Shown: in pieces, positions 46,945-56,751 of the stretch
Layout of the letters: each line of letters opens with the position of its first letter
How positions within the stretch are numbered: the stretch's first letter is position 1
NCBI GenBank assembly: GCA_003222085.1
Contig: QHUK01000024.1
Location: forward strand, 1-64,000
Length of the DNA: 64,000 nt
Direction: 5' to 3'
Origin: Gemmatimonadota bacterium
Lineage (GTDB): Bacteria > Gemmatimonadota > Gemmatimonadetes > Gemmatimonadales > GWC2-71-9
Made by a program: the position numbers and the translations under genes
Notes under the pieces: model-generated
Told to the model about the DNA's origin: nothing
The model's database searches: none
The model's input: only the letters and a program-made list of their open reading frames with translations

Positions 46945-48257
46945 CGCGGCTGCTCGCTCGCGTCTCGCGCGTCCGCCCGGCGCCGGGCGGCGCCGCGCGT
47001 GAGGTCGACCACCACGCGCTGGGGGCCGGCCGCCGACACCGCTCGCGTCGCCTCGGGGGAGGCGTTGCCGACCACCAGCACCTCGGCGTGCGCCAGCAGC
47101 GTCTCGACACTCTCGCACAGCAGGGACGCGATGTGTGGGATCTCCTCCTCGATGTAGCGGCGGTTCGCTCCTCGCAAGCGGGCCACGGCGACGCTGGGAT
47201 CGAGGATGCGCACGTCGCATCCCTTCCCGATGAGCGTTTCGACGAGCGTGACCATGGGGCTCTCTCGGAGGTCGTCGGTGCCGGGCTTGAAGGCGAGGCC
47301 CACGACCCCGATCCTCCGCTTCCGCGTTGCCAGCACCGCCTCCACGGCGCGGCGAATCTGCCCTTCGTTCGAGGGGAGGATCGCGGCGAGCAGCGGGACG
47401 GAGACGTCAGCGGCGCGGGCGGCGTACACCAGGGCGCGCAGGTCCTTCGGCAGGCACGAGCCGCCGAAGGCGAAGCCGGGACGGAGATACGCCTCCGAGA
47501 CGTTCAGTTTCCGGTCCATCAGAAAGATCCGCATGGCGTCCTCCGCGTCGGCCCCGAGCGCCGCGCACAGGTCGCCGATCTCGTTGGCAAAACACACCTT
47601 GAGCGCATGGAACGCGTTGGACACATACTTGACCACCTCCGCCGTCGTCACACTGGTGTGGACAACGGGGGCCTCCACCTCACCATACAGCGTGCGCAGC
47701 ACCGCGGCCGTCCCGGGGTCGACGCACCCGATCAGCGTGAACGGGGGATGCGCAAAGTCGCGGATGGCGGAGCCCTCGCGCATGAACTCCGGGTTCACGG
47801 CCACTCGCAGCGACGGCCCCAGCTCCCGTCCCGCGCCGGCGTGGATCGCGGGGATGAGCACCCGCTCGGTGGTCCCAGGGAGCACGGTGCTTCGCAGCAC
47901 CACGGTGTACGGTTCCTCGCGCGCGGTCAGCGACCGGCCGATTTCTTGGCCGACGCGCTCCAGCGCATCCACGCGGAGCTGCCCGCTCGGCCCCCCCGGG
48001 GTCCCGACACAAATCAACCCGATCGTCGCATGCCGCACGGCCTCGGGGGTCGAGATCGTCCCCCGCAACCGCCGCGTCGCAACGACTTCGCTCATCAGCG
48101 CTCCGAGGCCAGGCTCCACGACCGGCGACGCCCCGTCGTTGATCATGGCGACCTTCTCTTCGTCGATGTCGACGCCGATCACCTCGTGACCCGCTTTCGC
48201 GAGGCAGGCGGCCGTCACGGATCCCACGTAGCCGAGCCCGAACACGTTAACGCGCAT
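46941..48257 (-). CDS. GDP-mannose 6-dehydrogenase-like (AlgD family)
   Basis: A 438-residue nucleotide-sugar dehydrogenase making a uronic acid by NAD-dependent double oxidation. The N-terminal NAD site is VFGLGYVGSVTAACLAKAGH. Active-site Cys268 in GFAFGGSCLPKDLRAL has the same number as in Pseudomonas AlgD (436 aa). The C-terminal part, TDDLRESPMVTLVETLIGKG, GANRRYIEEEIPHIASLL, also resembles AlgD more than UDP-glucose dehydrogenase, so GDP-mannuronate is the likely product. Overlaps the glycosyltransferase before it (11 bp) and the methyltransferase after it (4 bp). Confidence 0.88.
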   Translation of the reverse strand: MRVNVFGLGYVGSVTAACLAKAGHEVIGVDIDEEKVAMINDGASPVVEPGLGALMSEVVATRRLRGTISTPEAVRHATIGLICVGTPGGPSGQLRVDALERVGQEIGRSLTAREEPYTVVLRSTVLPGTTERVLIPAIHAGAGRELGPSLRVAVNPEFMREGSAIRDFAHPPFTLIGCVDPGTAAVLRTLYGEVEAPVVHTSVTTAEVVKYVSNAFHALKVCFANEIGDLCAALGADAEDAMRIFLMDRKLNVSEAYLRPGFAFGGSCLPKDLRALVYAARAADVSVPLLAAILPSNEGQIRRAVEAVLATRKRRIGVVGLAFKPGTDDLRESPMVTLVETLIGKGCDVRILDPSVAVARLRGANRRYIEEEIPHIASLLCESVETLLAHAEVLVVGNASPEATRAVSAAGPQRVVVDLTRGAARRRADARDASEQPR

Positions 48258-49455
48258 GGGGGATCACCTCCTCGCATCGGGCCTCGAACTCTCGAGCCAC
48301 GTGCGACCACGAGTACCGCTGCTCCACCAGGCTCCGTCCGGCGCCGCCCAGCGCGCGGCGGCGGGCGGGATCCCCGAGCAGTGCGACGACCGCGTCGGCG
48401 AACTGCGCCGGATCGTCCGCTTGTACGAAGTGCGTCCCCGGCGCGAGCGGCAGGCCCTCCGCCCCCACGCTCGTGGACACCACCGCCTTTCCCATCGCGA
48501 GGGCCTCGAAGATCTTGAGTCGCGTCCCGCCGCCGACCCGGAGCGGCACCACGTACACGGCTCCTCGAGCGACGTACGGCCGGACATCATTCACGGTCCC
48601 CGTGATGCGGACGCCCGGGACCGCCGCCAGCCGCTGCACCCGGGGACCGGGATTCCTCCCTACCACGGTCAACGATGCCTCGGGCGCTGCGGCGCGGATG
48701 CGGGGGAAGACCACCTCGACGAAGTGCGCGATGCCGTCCTCGTTGGGGAACCAATCCATCGCGCCGGTGAACACGAGCGCCCCGGACTGCTCCCTCGATC
48801 CGTTGGGCGTGTAGTACGCGGTGTCCACACCGGTCGGGACGGCGCGGATCCTGGCCCGGGGCGCTTGGGCGGCTAACACCGAGCGATCCGCTTCGGAAAC
48901 GGCGACCGTCAGTGGTAGCCGTGTGCAGGTCCGGGCCTCGTAACGACGCATCTTCCGCCACTCGAGCTCCAGGAGGGCGCGCCGCCACGGGCGCGACTCG
49001 GCCCGGCTCAGCCGCTTCCAGATCATGTGTTCCACGTTGTGAGCGAACAGGACGGTCGCGACTGGGCCCTCGAGCGGGACGTTCGGTGTGGTAATGAGGA
49101 AGTCGGCCACGCAGAGATCGAACGGCTCCGCCCTGAGGAGTCGCGTGACCTGCGTGCGCACCGCCGGGCTGCGCCACTTGCGGATATGGACTGGAAGCGG
49201 CGAGAGCCAGGATCTCACCAATGCCCGGGCGAAGCGGGCACTCCCATGTCTCGGGGCCGCGTACGGCAACGATATCACCCGCTCGCATGCCGCCAGGGGG
49301 GCCGCAAGCCCGCCCGGATCGTCCTGCGGGCCGTGCGCCGTCACCACCGTCACGCGATGCCGACGGGCGAGCTCGGCGATGATGTGGAAGCTCCGCAGTC
49401 GCCCGCCGCTGTCGAGCGGCCAGAGTCCGTCGACCTTCACCCAGAGGATGCGCAT
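48247..49455 (-). CDS. family 4 glycosyltransferase, copy 2
   Basis: A 402-residue GT-B enzyme from ATG 49455 (MRILWVKVDGLWPLDSGGRL). The acceptor half has SFHIIAELARRHRVTVVTAH and FAHNVEHMIWKRL; the donor half has GVDTAYYTPNG, LVFTGAMDWFPNEDGIAHFV, ASLTVVGRNPGP, ITGTVNDVRPYVARGAVYVV and GGGTRLKIFEALAMGKAVV. These features, notably the 'GAMDW.PN.DG' segment, match the sugar transferase group linked to exosortase/EpsH systems, though no exosortase is in this window. It overlaps asparagine-synthetase copy 2 by 19 bp and the AlgD-like gene by 11 bp. Confidence 0.87.
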   Translation of the reverse strand: MRILWVKVDGLWPLDSGGRLRSFHIIAELARRHRVTVVTAHGPQDDPGGLAAPLAACERVISLPYAAPRHGSARFARALVRSWLSPLPVHIRKWRSPAVRTQVTRLLRAEPFDLCVADFLITTPNVPLEGPVATVLFAHNVEHMIWKRLSRAESRPWRRALLELEWRKMRRYEARTCTRLPLTVAVSEADRSVLAAQAPRARIRAVPTGVDTAYYTPNGSREQSGALVFTGAMDWFPNEDGIAHFVEVVFPRIRAAAPEASLTVVGRNPGPRVQRLAAVPGVRITGTVNDVRPYVARGAVYVVPLRVGGGTRLKIFEALAMGKAVVSTSVGAEGLPLAPGTHFVQADDPAQFADAVVALLGDPARRRALGGAGRSLVEQRYSWSHVAREFEARCEEVIPHAR

Positions 49456-51374
49456 TTGCCTTCCACGGGCCGCATCACGTCCGCGACGTCCTCGCCATCC
49501 ACGAAAATCCGCTGCCAGATCTCGAGATTCACGAGGAGCCAGAGGCGAAGGCCGTGCTCCGCAGTCCCCAGGCGGTGCTCCTGGGCGAGCCGCCTGAGGA
49601 ACGCCTCCTGGAACCTCCCTCGCTCGAGTGCTCGCGGTCCCAGAACGAATTCGCACACAACCGGCCAGAACCGATCGCGAAACCACCGATTCACGGGAAC
49701 CGGAAAGCCCACCTTCCGTCGTGTCAGAATTTCACGGGGCACGAGATCCCGCAGCGCGGCCCGGAGCACGGCCTTCGTCTGCCAACCCCACAGCTTCCTG
49801 CGGCCCGGGATCGCCGCGGCGCGCTCGACGAACTCATGATCCAGATAGGGTACCCGGCTCTCGATCGATGCGGCCATGCTCATTTGATCCTGCTTCATGA
49901 GGAGCTCGACCAAGTACGTTTGGACATCCGCGTGGCCCATCCGCTCCAGCGTGCCGCCGGTCGCCTCTTCGTAGGCGCGGAGTCCCTCGGCGTAGGGGTC
50001 GCGCGCGCTGAGGAGGTCCGGGTCGGACAGCAGGTGGGGCTGGACGGCCAGCGGGAAAACGGCCCAGTTCTCGAAGAACAGCTCCCGCGGACCCGGCCCG
50101 ACCGCGAGGAACGTCCGCGCGGCGTAGCGACGCACCGGCTTCGGGAGTCGGCTCACCAGCCGCTTCACCTTTCCCCGCAGGGCCGAAGGGGTCAGGGCCC
50201 AATAGGCTCGCCCGAGCCGCTCGTTCCAGGCCGTCACCCAATAGCGGTCGTAGCCAAGGAAGAGTTCATCGGCCCCCTCCCCGGTGAGCACCACCTTGAC
50301 ATGATCCCGCGCCAGGCGCGAGACGAAGTAGAGCGGGATGCTCGACGGAAACCTGATCGGCTCGTCTTCATGCCAGACGAGTTGGGGCAGCGCGCCGAAG
50401 AACTCCGCGGGGGCCACCACCAACTCGCGGTGCTCCGCCCCGACCGCGCGGGCCGCAAGACGGGCGTAGGCGAGCTCGTTCGCCTCACGGTCGGCAAAGC
50501 CAACGGCGAAGGTGCGGATTGGCTCCTTGACCATCGGCGCCATCAGGGCCGCCAGCCCGCTCGAATCGATCCCTCCCGACAGGAACAGCCCGAGCGGCAC
50601 GTCGCTCATGAGGTGACTCCGGACCGCCTCCGCCAGCCGGACACGCACGTCGCGTCCGCAGGCCTCGAGCGTCCCCGGTGCACCGTTGTCGGTCGTGATC
50701 GGCATCCGCCAGTAGCGACGTTGCCGGGGTCCATCGGCGCATGACCACGCGAGGGTCCGCCCCGGCAAGAGCTTGTGCACCCCGCGGAAGAACGTCTCTT
50801 CGCCGGCCACGAATCCTCTCGCCAGGAACTCGGGAAGGATCGCCTCGTTCAACGCCGGGCGAACCGATCCTCCGGCAAGAATCGCCTTGATCTCCGACGC
50901 GAACACGAGCTCCTGATCGGTCCACGCGTAGTAGAGCGGCTTGATGCCGAGCCGGTCGCGCGCCAGCAGCAACCGCCCGCGCTTCCGGTCCCACAGCGCA
51001 AACGCAAACATCCCCCGGAGCCGCTCGACGCAGCGCTCCCCTTCCTCCTCGTACAGATGCAGGATCGTCTCGGTGTCGCTGCGGGTTCGATAGCAGTGAC
51101 CGCGCTGCTCCAGCCCGGGCCGCAGGTCGGCGTGGTTGTAGACTTCGCCATTGTAGACGATCCACACCGTTCCATCCTCGTTGGCCATCGGCTGACGGCC
51201 TCCGAGCACATCCACAATCGCGAGCCGGCGCATCCCCAGGCCCACCGGTCCCTCGATCCACAGCCCCTCGCCGTCGGGCCCGCGGTGGCGCAGCACGTCC
51301 CGCATCCGCTTGAGACGCGCCTCGTCCACGGTGTCCCGCTGGTTCAGTTTGACGATCCCCACGATCCCGCACAT
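49437..51374 (-). CDS. asparagine synthase-type amidotransferase, copy 2
   Basis: A 645-residue two-domain amidotransferase: nucleophile Cys2 (MCGIVGIVKL), RHRGPDGEGLWIEG, YNGEVYNHADLRPGLE, SDTETILHLYEEEG in the glutaminase half; LFLSGGIDSSGLAALMAP and VVLTGEGADELFLGYDRYW in the synthetase half. All catalytic residues are present. It leads the minus-strand run amidotransferase, glycosyltransferase, AlgD-like dehydrogenase, methyltransferase, with overlaps or 4-bp junctions. Placed next to a uronate-making enzyme, it may amidate the uronic acid. Divergent from the flippase gene across 220 bp. Confidence 0.9.
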   Translation of the reverse strand: MCGIVGIVKLNQRDTVDEARLKRMRDVLRHRGPDGEGLWIEGPVGLGMRRLAIVDVLGGRQPMANEDGTVWIVYNGEVYNHADLRPGLEQRGHCYRTRSDTETILHLYEEEGERCVERLRGMFAFALWDRKRGRLLLARDRLGIKPLYYAWTDQELVFASEIKAILAGGSVRPALNEAILPEFLARGFVAGEETFFRGVHKLLPGRTLAWSCADGPRQRRYWRMPITTDNGAPGTLEACGRDVRVRLAEAVRSHLMSDVPLGLFLSGGIDSSGLAALMAPMVKEPIRTFAVGFADREANELAYARLAARAVGAEHRELVVAPAEFFGALPQLVWHEDEPIRFPSSIPLYFVSRLARDHVKVVLTGEGADELFLGYDRYWVTAWNERLGRAYWALTPSALRGKVKRLVSRLPKPVRRYAARTFLAVGPGPRELFFENWAVFPLAVQPHLLSDPDLLSARDPYAEGLRAYEEATGGTLERMGHADVQTYLVELLMKQDQMSMAASIESRVPYLDHEFVERAAAIPGRRKLWGWQTKAVLRAALRDLVPREILTRRKVGFPVPVNRWFRDRFWPVVCEFVLGPRALERGRFQEAFLRRLAQEHRLGTAEHGLRLWLLVNLEIWQRIFVDGEDVADVMRPVEGKCASSG

Positions 51375-51594
51375 GCCCTCGTCCTCAACCTCGCGAGACA
51401 GAACTCGAGCGGCGCGATTTCACGGCGTGCTCCAATGGCCGCCGGAGTCCTACGGCGGTCCTCGCATCGGCGCTCGCGGCAGGCCCACGGTGCAAGGGAC
51501 GTGCCCCTGCGTGGATCGTTGCGCGATCGCGACACCCGCCCACCGAGAGCGCGCTGGCCCGGGCTGGTCTCGCTCTTGCTTCCACGCGTAGGCT

Positions 51595-53112
51595 GTGCGT
51601 CACGTGGCGGTAGTTCCCGAAGCGACAGGGTCCGGTACACATGACGAAGCGCGGGCCCTTGATCACTCGCTCCTGCGCGGCGTGGCCTGGACTGCGGCGG
51701 CCAAATGGGCCAGCCAGGCGCTCAGCTGGGTCTCCTGGCTCATCGTCGCTCGCTTGCTCAGCCCCGAGGACTACGGGCTCGTCGGTATGGCCGCGATCTA
51801 CCTCGGGCTCATCACGCTGCTCTCCGAATTTGGGCTGGGCACCGCCGTGCTGGCGATCCGCGAGCTCAGCGTGGAGCAGATCAGCCAGCTCAACGGGCTA
51901 GCCGTGCTCTCGGGGCTCGCCAGCCTGCTCCTGTCCTGTGCGGTGGCGATCCCTTTGGGGCAATTCTTCCACGCTCCTCAATTGCCGCTGGTCGTCGCGG
52001 CGATGAGCACAACCTTTGTCATCACGTCGTTCAAGACCGTGCCATTCGCGCTACTGCAGCGCGACCTGCGCTTCAAGGCACTCGCTGTCATCGACCTCGT
52101 CCAGGCGGTGATTCTGGCCGTGTGCATGGTCGGATTTGCGGTGGCAGGATTTCGGTATTGGACGCTCGTCTGCGGCGCGGTGCTAGGCGCGCTGCTCTCG
52201 ACGGGAGCGCTCCTGCGGCTGAGGCACCTGCCGTTGGCGTGGCCGCGGCCGAAGTCGCTGAAGCACGCCATGACGCTGAGCTTCGACGTCCTCATATCCC
52301 GCCTGTGCTGGTACGCCTCGGCAAACGCGGATTTCCTGGTAGCCGGGCGGGTCCTGGGAAAGGCTGCGCTCGGCTTCTACAACGTCGGCTGGACCTTGGC
52401 CAGCGTCCCGGTGGACAAGATCACGACCCTCGTCGCTCAGGTGACGCCCGCCTTCTTTTCGGCGGTGCAGAGCGACCCTCCAGCACTGCGGCGCTACGTC
52501 CTCAGGATTACCGAAGGCATCGCACTCATCACCTTTCCCCTCGCCGTCGGCCTCGCGCTCGTGGCCCGGGACTTCGTTCTGGCGCTGCTCGGCACCAAGT
52601 GGGAGGCCACGATCGCGCCGCTGCGGCTCCTCGCCGCCTATGCGGCCGTTCGCTCGATCATGCCACTCTTGCCTCAGGTGCTCCAGATCATCCGGGATGC
52701 GCGGTTCGAGATGTGGCGAATGGTCGCCGCTGCCGTGGTTATGCCCACGTGCTTCTACGTGAGCGGGAATCGGTGGGGGACGGTCGGTCTCGCGACGGCT
52801 TGGCTGCTCGTGGATCCCATCATCGCCTTGCCGCTTTACCGGCGTGTGTTCTCCAAGATCGTGCTGTCCCCCAAGGCGTACCTCCTGGCGCTGTGGCCGG
52901 CGCTGAGCGGGACGGCGCTGATGGCGGCCGCGGTGCTCGCGGTCGAGGTGCTCTCCGGCAGTGCATGGACTCCGAGCCTGCGACTGGCTGCTCAAGTCGC
53001 GGCGGGGGTGATCAGTTATGGGCTCGCCTGTCTGCTGTTGCACCGGGAGCGGCTCACGGCATTCTTCGAGCTCGTCGGGGCTGCGCGCGGCAGACGCGAG
53101 GGGTCTCTGTGA
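51595..53112 (+). CDS. Wzx-type oligosaccharide flippase (MOP family)
   Basis: A 505-residue integral membrane protein with about 12-14 helices. It begins LRGVAWTAAAKWASQALSWV, then VARLLSPEDYGLVGMAAIYL, the typical opening of polysaccharide exporters of the MOP/RfbX group; later helices include LITFPLAVGLALVARDFVLAL and LWPALSGTALMAAAVLAVEV. It should flip the lipid-linked repeat unit across the inner membrane. The start is GTG (51595 or 51604). Its stop overlaps the next glycosyltransferase gene (GTGA), forming a plus-strand run of flippase, glycosyltransferase, methyltransferase. Confidence 0.87.
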   Translation: MRHVAVVPEATGSGTHDEARALDHSLLRGVAWTAAAKWASQALSWVSWLIVARLLSPEDYGLVGMAAIYLGLITLLSEFGLGTAVLAIRELSVEQISQLNGLAVLSGLASLLLSCAVAIPLGQFFHAPQLPLVVAAMSTTFVITSFKTVPFALLQRDLRFKALAVIDLVQAVILAVCMVGFAVAGFRYWTLVCGAVLGALLSTGALLRLRHLPLAWPRPKSLKHAMTLSFDVLISRLCWYASANADFLVAGRVLGKAALGFYNVGWTLASVPVDKITTLVAQVTPAFFSAVQSDPPALRRYVLRITEGIALITFPLAVGLALVARDFVLALLGTKWEATIAPLRLLAAYAAVRSIMPLLPQVLQIIRDARFEMWRMVAAAVVMPTCFYVSGNRWGTVGLATAWLLVDPIIALPLYRRVFSKIVLSPKAYLLALWPALSGTALMAAAVLAVEVLSGSAWTPSLRLAAQVAAGVISYGLACLLLHRERLTAFFELVGAARGRREGSL

Positions 53113-54479
53113 CCACGCCCGCCGGCGAGGGGCCGAGCGACACCCGCCGGCTGCTGGTCATCACGTACGACTTCGGTCCCGATGGTCCCGTCGGGGGTTT
53201 GCGTTGGGCAGGCATCACAAAGTACCTCGCGCGGCTGGGCTGGGACGTTTGCGTCCTCACGGCCGCTCCTCCGTTCGGAGGCGCAGCGGCGATCGGCGTG
53301 CAAGTGGAGCGGTGTGCGCGTCTCTGGACGGTGGGCGACGGCTACCGGCTGGTACGCCGGCTGATCTTCGGGGAATCGCTCGGGTTGTCCCGGAGTATAT
53401 CGCACGGTGGGCCTCCCGGGGGGCGGCCGCGCGATCTGCTGCGCCAGCTGCGTAATGAGGTCGCGACGTTCTTGAGCCTTCCGGACGAAAGCCATGGCTG
53501 GATGCTCCGAGCCGCGCTGCACGCGCGCTCGGTGATCCGGCGATTCCAGCCGCGGGTGGTGGTGAGCAGCGGCCCGCCGCACTCCGCCCATCTGGTGGCC
53601 GCGATGGCCACTATCAGGAGCCCTGCAGCGTGGTTGATCGATCTGCGCGATCCGTGGGCGGGACCGCTCCCGAAGGTCTGGCAGTCGCATCGGAGACTCG
53701 GGACCCGCGTGTTTCGCGCCATCGCGCCGCGACTGGAGCGCCTCGCCTTCGGGGTGGCGGATGGGGTCATTGCGAACACGCCGCAGCTGGCCGAGGTGCT
53801 GGCGGCGAAGTATCCCAACGTGCCGGTGGTGTGCGTCCCCAACGGGGTCGACCCGGATGGCGTGCCGCCACCGGCGCGCCATCGGTATCCGGGGTTGAGC
53901 ATCGCGTACACCGGCCGATTGTACGCAGGCCGTGATCTCGGGCCGGTGATGCGGGCACTTGGGATTTTCTTCCAGCATCATCCAGAGGCTGCCCGAGCCG
54001 GGTCAAAACTGCGCATCGCCGGTGACGCCGATTCACGCCACGCTCAGGTATTCAACGACGCCGTCGCGGTCGCAGGCGTCGAGCAGTATGTGGAGGTGCT
54101 GGGCCTGCTGTCCCGCGCCGACGCGCTCGACGTCGTGTCCCGGTCGCGCCTGGCCGTGGTCCTGGCCCAGGACCAAGAGCTGCAGATCCCCGCCAAGCTC
54201 TATGAATCGGTGGCGATGGGCGTCCCCACGCTCGTCGTGGCGCCGGCGGGCAGTGCCGCGGCGGTCGAGGGAACCCGCCTCGGTGCCGTCGTTCGCGATT
54301 CGGGCGATGTCGAGGGAATCGCTTGCGTACTCGAGCGGCTCTGGCAGGACGGCTCGCCAGAGCGATCTTCCTGCCCCGTACCGATTACCTACGACGCGAT
54401 CGCTCTGCTCGTCGACCAGGTCCTCGGGATGAGCCTTCCGCCGGCTTCGACGCGCCAGGGGGTCCTGGCGGGTTTATGA
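53109..54479 (+). CDS. family 4-like glycosyltransferase, copy 3
   Basis: A 456-residue GT-B protein from GTG 53109. LVITYDFGPDGPVGGLRWAG and ITKYLARLGWDVCVLTAAPP form the acceptor domain start; VVVSSGPPHSAHLVAAMATI and WLIDLRDPWAGPL are conserved mid-protein segments; VPVVCVPNGVDPDGVPPPAR, IAYTGRLYAGRDLGPVMRAL, VEVLGLLSRADALDVVSRSR and LQIPAKLYESVAMGVPTLVV give the donor site. Similar proteins act in capsule and O-antigen synthesis. It is coupled by overlap to the flippase before it and the methyltransferase after it (ATGA at 54476). Confidence 0.83.
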   Translation: MTTPAGEGPSDTRRLLVITYDFGPDGPVGGLRWAGITKYLARLGWDVCVLTAAPPFGGAAAIGVQVERCARLWTVGDGYRLVRRLIFGESLGLSRSISHGGPPGGRPRDLLRQLRNEVATFLSLPDESHGWMLRAALHARSVIRRFQPRVVVSSGPPHSAHLVAAMATIRSPAAWLIDLRDPWAGPLPKVWQSHRRLGTRVFRAIAPRLERLAFGVADGVIANTPQLAEVLAAKYPNVPVVCVPNGVDPDGVPPPARHRYPGLSIAYTGRLYAGRDLGPVMRALGIFFQHHPEAARAGSKLRIAGDADSRHAQVFNDAVAVAGVEQYVEVLGLLSRADALDVVSRSRLAVVLAQDQELQIPAKLYESVAMGVPTLVVAPAGSAAAVEGTRLGAVVRDSGDVEGIACVLERLWQDGSPERSSCPVPITYDAIALLVDQVLGMSLPPASTRQGVLAGL

Positions 54480-55201
54480 CGCCCAGCACCATGAAGGTCG
54501 TGACAGGCGATCGGGCCAGCGCCGAGGAAGCGCGGATCCGTGCCGCGTACGCCAGGCGGGGAGGCGCATGGCGTTACGACTGGGGCAATCCGGCGTACGT
54601 CTTCATGATGCACGATCTTGAGCGTCGCGTGCTCGCCGCACTGCGCCGGTCGAGGCTCTGGCCGCTGGACGCGAGACGCATCCTGGACGTCGGGTGCGGC
54701 ACAGGCTACTGGCTGCACCGTCTGATCGCGTGGGGAGCACAGCCGCGACATGCTGCCGGCATCGACCTGCTGCGCGACCGAGTCCGCGGTGCGGCGCGGC
54801 GCTGTCCGCCGGACATCGGGCTGTTCTGCAGCAGCGCGGTGGCCTTGCCGTTCCGCACCGCCAGTTTCGATCTGGTCACGCAGTTCATGGTCTTCACGTC
54901 CATTCTCGACGCCGATGTGCGGCGTTGTGTCGCGGAGGAGATGGTTCGTGTTCTCACACCCGCAGGGGTCATTCTCTGGTATGACTTCTGTGTGCCCAAC
55001 CCTCGCAACCCCGATCTCCGCCCCGTCAAGGCCGCAGAGATCAGGCGCCTGTTTCCCGGGTGTTCTGTGGAGCTGAACCGGGTGACGCTGGCCCCGCCGG
55101 TGGCACGCCTCGTCGCGCCCCTTTCGTGGACGCTGTGCTTGCTCTTGAACCTGGTCACGCCGCTGCGAACGCACTACCTGGGCGTGATCAGGAGACAGTG
55201 A
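54476..55201 (+). CDS. class I SAM-dependent methyltransferase (glycan locus, plus strand)
   Basis: A 241-residue methyltransferase from ATG 54476, which overlaps the stop of the glycosyltransferase. SAM motifs: ILDVGCGTGYWLHRLIAWGA (about 69-88), AAGIDLLRDRVRGAARRCPP, then SSAVALPFRTASFDLVTQFM and VRVLTPAGVILWYDF. The C-terminal segment (VARLVAPLSWTLCLLLNLVT) is hydrophobic and may contact the membrane, as in enzymes acting on lipid-linked glycans. It is the last of the three-gene plus-strand run and convergent with the beta-helix lipoprotein gene, 2 bp between stops. Confidence 0.86.
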   Translation: MTPSTMKVVTGDRASAEEARIRAAYARRGGAWRYDWGNPAYVFMMHDLERRVLAALRRSRLWPLDARRILDVGCGTGYWLHRLIAWGAQPRHAAGIDLLRDRVRGAARRCPPDIGLFCSSAVALPFRTASFDLVTQFMVFTSILDADVRRCVAEEMVRVLTPAGVILWYDFCVPNPRNPDLRPVKAAEIRRLFPGCSVELNRVTLAPPVARLVAPLSWTLCLLLNLVTPLRTHYLGVIRRQ

Positions 55202-55203
55202 TT

Positions 55204-56751
55204 TCACGCTGACTTCATGACGACGAAGACGTTGAAGGTCGGCCCGGTGACCGGGGGCGGCGTGAACGCTCGCCCGACGGGAGCGGGCGGCGTGCGGCCC
55301 GCCATGGGCAGTGCGATGTTGCCTCCCTCGTAGCTCCCGCTGGCCACCGGCGGCCCAAAGAAGTCCTGGACGTTCTGCACGACGTAGCGGTCTCCCACAT
55401 TGAGCACCCCAGAGAGGTCCGCGCTGACTGTGGACTGCTGCGCCCAGTTGTAGACGATGATGTTCGCCCGCCCGGCCTCATATTGGTTGGGGCGCACGAT
55501 CACGAGGGTGGGCGGTGCACCGCTCCCCTCATAACGGCCCGCACCAGTGAGTCCCGTTTGCGCTTCCCACGTCCTGAAGGCCGCCGGGGCGTTGGGTGAC
55601 TGCTGCCAGGTCGACCGGGTTGAGACGCCGTAGAACCGGTTTTCCGACCAGGTCTGACCACTCACGCTGGAGTCGGTCAGCACCATCGGCCCCCCGTAAT
55701 CATAGACCAGGTTGCCGCGCACGGTCGCCGAGGACCACCGGTTGATGTAGAAGCCGCCGACGAAGTAGTTGTTCTCCAGCAGGACATCGACGTTGGCGCG
55801 GGAGCCCTCGGTATATCCAATCTCGACGGCCACTTTGTAGGGACTGAAGCCCGACGCCACCTCCCGATAGGTATAATTGCCACGGACCACGATGTCGCTG
55901 GCGGCCGGGGTGCCGCCGATCAGGATTTCGTTGTTTCTGTTGACGGGCGTACTGATCGAGCCGTTGCCGAAGAGGACATTCCCTTCGATGTCGAACCCGT
56001 TCAGGCGGCCCTCCGCTGGCCGGGAATAGATGTGCAGACCGAACGCCTCGTTGTTGAACACGATGTTATCGGTGACGGTGACCGTGCCGGTCGCCACATC
56101 GTTTTGCAGGTAGAGGCCGTGGTCCAGGTTGAAATGTGTCCCGTTGTTGTAGATGAGGCAGCCGTAGATGGTGGTCTGGCTCGCGCTGGTGTAGAGTGGG
56201 GTAAAGCTCGCCACTCCCGTGTTCGGCCCGTCGTGAATGACGAGATTGATGAGGCGATTCGCAGTGCCGGCGTGGGCACCGACGAGATACTCGTAATCCG
56301 TGCCCGTGGCGGCTTGCCGTGCGCTCGTGACTTCGAAGCCCCAAAACCACGCATACGAGCCCCGGACGTCGAGGCTATTCGTCACGATCGCGCGCTCGCC
56401 GGGAAACTGGCGCACCACGATCGGGGCGTCGGCCGTCCCGGTCAGGTTACTGCGAAACCCAGCGCGATCGCTCCCCCCCGTGTAGCGACCGCCGCGCAGC
56501 CAGATCGTGCTGCCCGGCGTGACCGCTGTCGGCTGGTTCAAGGCCGTCTGCAGGTCCCACGGCTTGGTGACCGATCCGTCGCCCGACGGTGCGCCGCTCG
56601 GCGATGCGTAGAACTCGGGGCCGGCAGGGGTGCTTATCCCGGGCCTACCGGGATGGGCCTTGACGACGTCCTGCTGTGCGCAGGAGGCAAACAGCAAGGA
56701 CCACCCGAGCGCGCAGCGCGCCCCGCCTGGGCGCCACGTCGTCCCATTCAA
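55204..56751 (-). CDS. secreted parallel beta-helix lipoprotein, copy A
   Basis: A 515-residue lipoprotein (signal ending LLFASC, Cys24). After 'EFYASPSGAPSGDGSVTKPW' and WLRGGRYTGGSDRAG, the chain shows repeated short strands rich in Asn/Gly (VTDNIVFNNEAFGLHIYSRP, FDIEGNVLFGNGSI, VRGNYTYREVASG, LLENNYFVGGFYINRWSS), the pattern of right-handed parallel beta-helices of polysaccharide lyases and epimerases. The catalytic type is not clear. A C-terminal domain carries a Trp-rich segment YEAGRANIIVYNWAQQSTV shared with its neighbour. It may modify the exported polymer outside the cell. Confidence 0.77.
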   Translation of the reverse strand: MNGTTWRPGGARCALGWSLLFASCAQQDVVKAHPGRPGISTPAGPEFYASPSGAPSGDGSVTKPWDLQTALNQPTAVTPGSTIWLRGGRYTGGSDRAGFRSNLTGTADAPIVVRQFPGERAIVTNSLDVRGSYAWFWGFEVTSARQAATGTDYEYLVGAHAGTANRLINLVIHDGPNTGVASFTPLYTSASQTTIYGCLIYNNGTHFNLDHGLYLQNDVATGTVTVTDNIVFNNEAFGLHIYSRPAEGRLNGFDIEGNVLFGNGSISTPVNRNNEILIGGTPAASDIVVRGNYTYREVASGFSPYKVAVEIGYTEGSRANVDVLLENNYFVGGFYINRWSSATVRGNLVYDYGGPMVLTDSSVSGQTWSENRFYGVSTRSTWQQSPNAPAAFRTWEAQTGLTGAGRYEGSGAPPTLVIVRPNQYEAGRANIIVYNWAQQSTVSADLSGVLNVGDRYVVQNVQDFFGPPVASGSYEGGNIALPMAGRTPPAPVGRAFTPPPVTGPTFNVFVVMKSA